This document shows, in pieces, positions 60,594 through 64,000 of a stretch of 64,000 nt of DNA. This DNA comes from Caballeronia sp. NK8 (lineage in GTDB: Bacteria > Pseudomonadota > Gammaproteobacteria > Burkholderiales > Burkholderiaceae), in NCBI RefSeq assembly GCF_018408855.1, contig NZ_AP024322.1, positions 1,922,001 through 1,986,000 of the forward strand. The letters are read 5' to 3'. A program made the translations under genes and the position numbers. Within the stretch, counting starts at the first letter, position 1. Every line of letters begins with the position of its first letter. Under the pieces are notes generated by a model that saw only the letters and a program-made list of their open reading frames with translations, did not search any database and had not been told where the DNA came from.

Positions 60594-60665
60594 ATTGGAG
60601 GTTCGATTCATCGATCCGCTCCGTTTGTCTCGACGTTCTAAATGATTTAAGAGGATCAGGGTCAC

Positions 60666-61547
60666 ATGCTAAAAGTTACCAAAGCGGTTTTCCCCGTCGC
60701 CGGTCTGGGTACGCGGTTCCTTCCCGCGACCAAGGCCAGCCCGAAGGAAATGCTGCCAGTCGTGGACAAGCCGCTGATTCAATACGCGGTCGAGGAAGCG
60801 ATGGCCGCCGGCATTACCGAAATGATCTTCGTGACTGGTCGCAGCAAGCGCGCGATCGAAGACCATTTTGACAAGTCCTACGAAATCGAGGCGGAACTCG
60901 AGGCGCGCGGCAAGGACAAGCTGCTCGAACTCGTGCGCAGCATCAAGCCGAGCCACGTGGACTGCTTCTACGTGCGTCAGGCCGAAGCGCTCGGTCTCGG
61001 CCATGCGGTGCTGTGCGCGGAGAAGCTCGTCGGCGACAACCCGTTCGCCGTGATCCTCGCGGACGACCTGCTTTACGGCAAGCCGCCCGTGATGACGCAG
61101 ATGATCGAAGTCTTCGATCACTATCACAGCTCGGTGATCGGCGTGGAAGAGATTCCGGCGGAGGATTCGAAGTCCTACGGCATCATCGACGGCAAGGAGT
61201 GGGAAGACAACATCTTCAAGCTCGCGGGCATCGTCGAGAAGCCGGAACCGGCGGTGGCGCCGTCTAATCTGGGCGTGGTCGGCCGCTACGTGCTGAAGCC
61301 GCGCATCTTCGATCACATCCGCGCGCTGAAGCCGGGCGCGGGCGGCGAACTGCAACTGACGGACGCGATTCAATCGCTGCTGTCGGATGAGCAAGTGCTC
61401 GCGTACAAGTATCACGGCACGCGTTTCGACTGCGGCAGCAAGCTGGGCTATCTGAAGGCGACGGTGGAATTCGCGCTGCGCCATCCGGAAGTGAAGGCTG
61501 ATTTCGAGGAATACCTGCGCAATCGCGCGCCGATTCTCGAAGGCTGA
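60666..61547 (+). CDS. galU: UTP-glucose-1-phosphate uridylyltransferase
   Basis: Makes UDP-glucose for LPS, exopolysaccharide and trehalose synthesis. It is 293 residues. The nucleotide-binding start is [21 protein letters not shown], seen as [20 protein letters not shown], followed by [26 protein letters not shown] and [35 protein letters not shown] precedes the ATG. It is followed by a strong terminator. Confidence 0.97.
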   Translation: MLKVTKAVFPVAGLGTRFLPATKASPKEMLPVVDKPLIQYAVEEAMAAGITEMIFVTGRSKRAIEDHFDKSYEIEAELEARGKDKLLELVRSIKPSHVDCFYVRQAEALGLGHAVLCAEKLVGDNPFAVILADDLLYGKPPVMTQMIEVFDHYHSSVIGVEEIPAEDSKSYGIIDGKEWEDNIFKLAGIVEKPEPAVAPSNLGVVGRYVLKPRIFDHIRALKPGAGGELQLTDAIQSLLSDEQVLAYKYHGTRFDCGSKLGYLKATVEFALRHPEVKADFEEYLRNRAPILEG

Positions 61548-61567
61548 GTCGCTGGCCGATCCGGCTG

Positions 61568-61605
61568 AAAAAAATGCCCGTCACCTGTGTGACGGGCATT
61601 TTTGC
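61568..61605. terminator. Bidirectional intrinsic terminator between galU and the TusA-like gene
   Basis: AAAATGCCCGTCAC / GTGACGGGCATTTT is a perfect 14-bp stem with a CTGT loop; T runs on both strands serve the two convergent genes. Confidence 0.92.
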
Positions 61606-61627
61606 TTTCGGGTGCAGCTTGCGGGAA

Positions 61628-61867
61628 TCAACGTCGACGCATCAGGAAAGTGAACGTCTTGTCCTGCGTTGTCACTTCGACGATCTCGTTGCCGGTCTGC
61701 TTGGCGAAGGCCGCGAAATCGCGCTGCGATCCTGGGTCGGTCGCGAGCACCTTCAGAATCTGACCGCTCGTCATGTCGGCGAGCGCCTTTTTTGCCCGCA
61801 GAATCGGCAGCGGGCAGTTGAGCCCGCGCGCGTCGACTTCTTTGTGAACTTCCATCGCGATTTGCAT
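61628..61867 (-). CDS. TusA-family sulfurtransferase
   Basis: Small sulfur-carrier protein, 79 residues, of the SirA/TusA/YedF family. The active cysteine is in the CPxP motif LNCPLPILRAKKAL after DARGLNCP. VLATDPGSQRDFAAFAKQTGNE is the second conserved block. An alternative start four codons later (MEVHKEVD) has better spacing from AAGG. Whether it serves tRNA thiolation, molybdenum cofactor or other sulfur traffic cannot be told. Confidence 0.9.
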   Translation of the reverse strand: MQIAMEVHKEVDARGLNCPLPILRAKKALADMTSGQILKVLATDPGSQRDFAAFAKQTGNEIVEVTTQDKTFTFLMRRR

Positions 61868-61917
61868 CCTTTTGCTTGACTGACTGGTGTCCCGTATTGG
61901 GAGATTCTAGCGCAGGG

Positions 61918-62067
61918 TCAGGCTAGCAGCAGCGCCGCACCGTTTGCACCTACGACCAATGATGACACTTTCGCTTTCGGACCTATCTGGTTCATACGTG
62001 CGCGAAACACAGTTAGTTTGCTCTGCTTGTCTTCCAGGAACACAACAGAGGCGTCTCGGATGCGCAT
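61918..62067 (-). CDS. Short orphan open frame, 49 residues (doubtful)
   Basis: A minus-strand frame from ATG 62067 to TGA 61918-61920 reads MRIRDASVVFLEDKQSKL then TVFRARMNQIGPKAKVSS and LVVGANGAALLLA. The amino-acid mix looks coding, but it overlaps the DUF6402 start by 8 bases on the other strand and has no clear ribosome site. It could be a real short gene, the end of a lost gene, or chance. Confidence 0.25.
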   Translation of the reverse strand: MRIRDASVVFLEDKQSKLTVFRARMNQIGPKAKVSSLVVGANGAALLLA

Positions 62068-63253
62068 CGACGAACAGCCACTCCCGTACTACAAACGCAA
62101 CCGTTTGATCTGGCGATGGTCCTATCGGGACATCGAAGATGGATGCAGGCCCGTTCACGGCGTCGCGCTTTCGATGGACCGCGCGCCCCCGAGCTTGTCG
62201 AATGCAGTAGCGAAGAAGTCCGAGCCTCGAACGCCATTGCGTCGTGAGCGAGACCCTTTGGATGTGATGTTGGACGACATCGCAACCGTGGTCGGTGCGT
62301 TCAGACGCTTCAAGACGTGGCTCGACACGCCCGATCCGCCGAAACCACCCAAACCGGCACCTGAGCAGCAAACGGCGCCTCCCTTCGACATCCAGGAGAT
62401 TCCCGGCGCGATGCGACGAGAGCTCATGCCGGTCTCCGCCAGGTTGATGGAACGATGGTTTGCAGGCGAGCTCAATTTTTCGCCAACGGATCCCGACGAA
62501 AAAGCCGAGATCGATCAGAATGGCAAACCGTATGCCGCGAGCATGTACGATACGACAACCATCAAACTCGACTGGGTGTTGAGCTATCAGAGCGCGAAGG
62601 ATCGCTACGATGACCTTCTGACATTGCGCATTAGAACGCCTAATGCCGTGAACGCGCTGAGAACGATCTTGCGGCGTTATAACCTGCCCTCTTTCACGCT
62701 TGATGCGTGGCAGATGTGCGGTAACTCACTACCAACGCTCCATCAGCATTTTCAGTTTCAGCTTGTCAATGTCGGCAGTTCGCTCGGTCAGAAAATCGGC
62801 GCACTTCTGGAGGCCAATGTCCACAACAACGGCGTACCGACTGACCTGACGGGCGCCTTGGGCTCGTTCAATATCTATGCGGCTATCGCATTCGCGACCT
62901 TCAACGATACGGGAACCGAAGCGTATGTTTCCGGGATTTACGTGTACATCAAAGACAACTACACCTTTTCCAGTGAGCCGGATTCCGTTTCACAGTATCT
63001 GGGGCACTGGAGTGCGAAAGGCGTGATCGTCGTTCCGTACAATGGCATGGCTTCCTACTTGAACAAGCAGTCCCTGTATTTTTCTTACCCGGTGGCCAAG
63101 GGCAATCCGGCGGCGAAAGGCAACGTGTACTACCCGATTCACAACAGTGATTTCAGAGACTGGGCCATCAAACATCAACGCGGCGGCGACTTCATTATCT
63201 ACTCAGACTACAGATACGTTCCCATCTTTCCGCCCATCAGAGTACTGTTATGA
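62060..63253 (+). CDS. DUF6402 family protein (polymorphic-toxin-associated)
   Basis: Protein of 397 residues in a lower-GC patch. Start ATG 62060 (MRIDEQPLPYYKRNRLIWRW) has CAGAGGCGTC upstream. The N-terminal third is Pro-rich (PDPPKPPKPAPEQQ). The DUF6402 core has LNFSPTDPDEKAEIDQNGKPY, seen as PTDPDEKAEIDQNGKPY, MYDTTTIKLDWVLSY, IYVYIKDNYTF, SQYLGHWSAKGVIVVPYN and NVYYPIHNSDFRDWAIKH. From memory this family often lies near Rhs/VgrG/PAAR genes of type VI secretion in Burkholderia. No such gene is present here. Function unproven; effector or adaptor is inference. It overlaps the next gene by ATGA. Confidence 0.8.
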   Translation: MRIDEQPLPYYKRNRLIWRWSYRDIEDGCRPVHGVALSMDRAPPSLSNAVAKKSEPRTPLRRERDPLDVMLDDIATVVGAFRRFKTWLDTPDPPKPPKPAPEQQTAPPFDIQEIPGAMRRELMPVSARLMERWFAGELNFSPTDPDEKAEIDQNGKPYAASMYDTTTIKLDWVLSYQSAKDRYDDLLTLRIRTPNAVNALRTILRRYNLPSFTLDAWQMCGNSLPTLHQHFQFQLVNVGSSLGQKIGALLEANVHNNGVPTDLTGALGSFNIYAAIAFATFNDTGTEAYVSGIYVYIKDNYTFSSEPDSVSQYLGHWSAKGVIVVPYNGMASYLNKQSLYFSYPVAKGNPAAKGNVYYPIHNSDFRDWAIKHQRGGDFIIYSDYRYVPIFPPIRVLL

Positions 63254-63618
63254 CTCGGTTGGCAAAAGTGATGAAATGGGTGGCGGCCCTGTTCGCGATC
63301 GGCCTTGTTTCTATCTGCCTGATCAGATTCGGCTTTCGCCCCACAGGCCGCGATTGCGTCAGACAAGGTTCGCCCGACGGCGCTTACATCGCCGAGCGCT
63401 GCCTGCTCGAATGGCGACCGGGAGGTAATTCCGACTATCAAGGCAGAGTCTACGACAGCAAATCTGGCGTACTTCTCGTCGAGCGAACTTTTAGCACGCC
63501 AGTGCCTGATTTGTCGTGGTCAGAGGACAGCGTGGCATTTTCTCGGGGCGGCGACGAATCCTCCTTCGTAACATTGCCTCCGACTTGGTTCGATCGCCTG
63601 AAAGCTGCAATCCCTTGA
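63250..63618 (+). CDS. Small membrane-anchored protein coupled to DUF6402 (possible immunity)
   Basis: Not recognised. It is 122 residues: one N-terminal membrane segment (about 8-26, MKWVAALFAIGLVSICLI), then a small beta-rich periplasmic domain (YIAERCLLEW, YQGRVYDSKSGVLLVERTF, SEDSVAFSRGGDESSFVTLPP). The ATGA overlap with the DUF6402 gene means the two are made together. Size, topology and coupling suggest an immunity protein for its partner, an inference only. Confidence 0.72.
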   Translation: MTRLAKVMKWVAALFAIGLVSICLIRFGFRPTGRDCVRQGSPDGAYIAERCLLEWRPGGNSDYQGRVYDSKSGVLLVERTFSTPVPDLSWSEDSVAFSRGGDESSFVTLPPTWFDRLKAAIP

Positions 63619-63674
63619 ATGCACTCCTCTTGTCCTTTGAGACCCATTCCATTTGCGAGCCGCAAAACACCCCT

Positions 63675-63821
63675 GTGCAGCACGTAACGAAGCCCGGCAC
63701 AAACATCTTCACCGAACTCGGCTTCTCAGCCGACGAAGCCTGTCGATACTACGACGAGTCACAGGCGCTCATCGGCCAGACCCTGAAGCTCGAAGCGCAA
63801 CGACAACGGGTCGTCGGATAA
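63675..63821 (+). pseudogene. Truncated antitoxin remnant (XRE/HTH antitoxin N-terminus)
   Basis: A 48-codon frame from GTG 63675 reads VQHVTKPGTNIFTELGFSAD then EACRYYDESQALIGQTLKLE before the stop at 63819-63821. NIFTELGF-ADEA-ESQ is the start of HigA-like XRE antitoxins (about 95-110 residues), but the HTH part that should follow is missing. The frame is a decayed fragment, and no toxin gene is beside it. Confidence 0.5.
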
Positions 63822-63854
63822 AGCCCGCATCGACCGATGCGGGACTTTGGACAA

Positions 63855-64000
63855 TCACAACTCCACCGCCCTCCCCATCTCATAAGCCTGCCGCATCGCA
63901 ATACCAATGCGCGTCGCTTCCCTTGCATCCGCAAGCGTCAACCCCGTCGGCGTGCCGTCCCCGAGCAGCGCCACGAACGCCTGCGCCTCGCGTAGAAACG
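63855..64000 (-). CDS. Gfo/Idh/MocA-family oxidoreductase, C-terminus only
   Basis: Only the last 48 codons lie in the window: FLREAQAFVALLGDGTPTG then LTLADAREATRIGIAM and the end RQAYEMGRAVEL with TGA at 63855-63857. The sequence LTLADAREATRIGIAM...S/A near the end is typical of NAD-dependent sugar dehydrogenases such as inositol 2-dehydrogenase. Specificity cannot be judged from this fragment. Confidence 0.65.
   Translation of the reverse strand, partial: FLREAQAFVALLGDGTPTGLTLADAREATRIGIAMRQAYEMGRAVEL

Overview
The window is a high-GC chromosomal segment from a betaproteobacterium of the Burkholderiaceae, most likely the Burkholderia/Paraburkholderia/Caballeronia group. The reasons are the gene order pyrG-kdsA-eno-ftsB, the ECF sigma-DUF3619-DUF3106-RDD string, the recJ gene preceded by an RpfE-type gene, a BPSL0067-family gene, and strong third-position G/C bias. 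No rRNA, tRNA, CRISPR array, prophage or intact insertion sequence was seen. Most of the window is core genome; the accessory-looking parts are about 39.05-39.67 kb, 49.9-51.5 kb and 61.9-63.85 kb.

Layout. 0-4.7 kb: CTP synthase, KDO-8-P synthase, enolase and FtsB on the minus strand. 4.8-11 kb: alpha/beta hydrolase, ComEC, TatD and LolD plus a single Lol permease, also minus. 11.2-17.9 kb: RpfE-like protein, RecJ, RF2 with its programmed frameshift, LysRS and a glycine-zipper protein, all plus. 18-23 kb: ilvB-ilvN-ilvC, closed by a terminator, then psd-pssA for phosphatidylethanolamine synthesis. 23.5-30.6 kb: ECF sigma factor operon, an envelope-lipid trio (metallophosphoesterase, GT4 glycosyltransferase, DgkA), a TetR regulator, a LOG-family hydrolase and an SDR enzyme. 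30.6-36.3 kb: DUF924, AlaX, truncated globin, an orphan FtsX-type permease, DUF4126, and a guanidinium exporter with what looks like a guanidine-II (mini-ykkC) riboswitch. 36.5-39 kb: a CIO-type bd oxidase. 39.05-39.67 kb: an imperfect palindrome of about 610 bp between convergent genes.

40-48.3 kb is a signalling block: peroxiredoxin, EAL-HDOD protein, PAS-GGDEF-EAL protein, HDOD protein, an unknown gene and a chemoreceptor. A consensus FliA (sigma-28) promoter lies in front of the GGDEF-EAL gene and a weaker one in front of the chemoreceptor, tying the block to motility. 48.7-51.3 kb: an Fsr-type exporter, then a compact BPSL0067-family (probable peptidoglycan amidase) gene followed by two tandem paralogous secreted STY0301-family genes, which looks like an effector with duplicated immunity. 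51.5-61.9 kb: prpE, two small unknown genes behind a promoter whose spacer is a perfect Fur-box palindrome, mtnN, uvrD, valS, galU and a TusA-like gene. 61.9-63.85 kb: a lower-GC island with a DUF6402 protein, an overlapping small membrane protein and an antitoxin remnant. The window ends inside an oxidoreductase gene.

The strongest leads are the BPSL0067/STY0301/STY0301 cassette, the DUF6402 pair, the Fur-controlled pair of unknown genes, the long palindrome and the flagellar-sigma link of the c-di-GMP gene. All functional statements come from reading motifs and remembered family knowledge; no database search was run.
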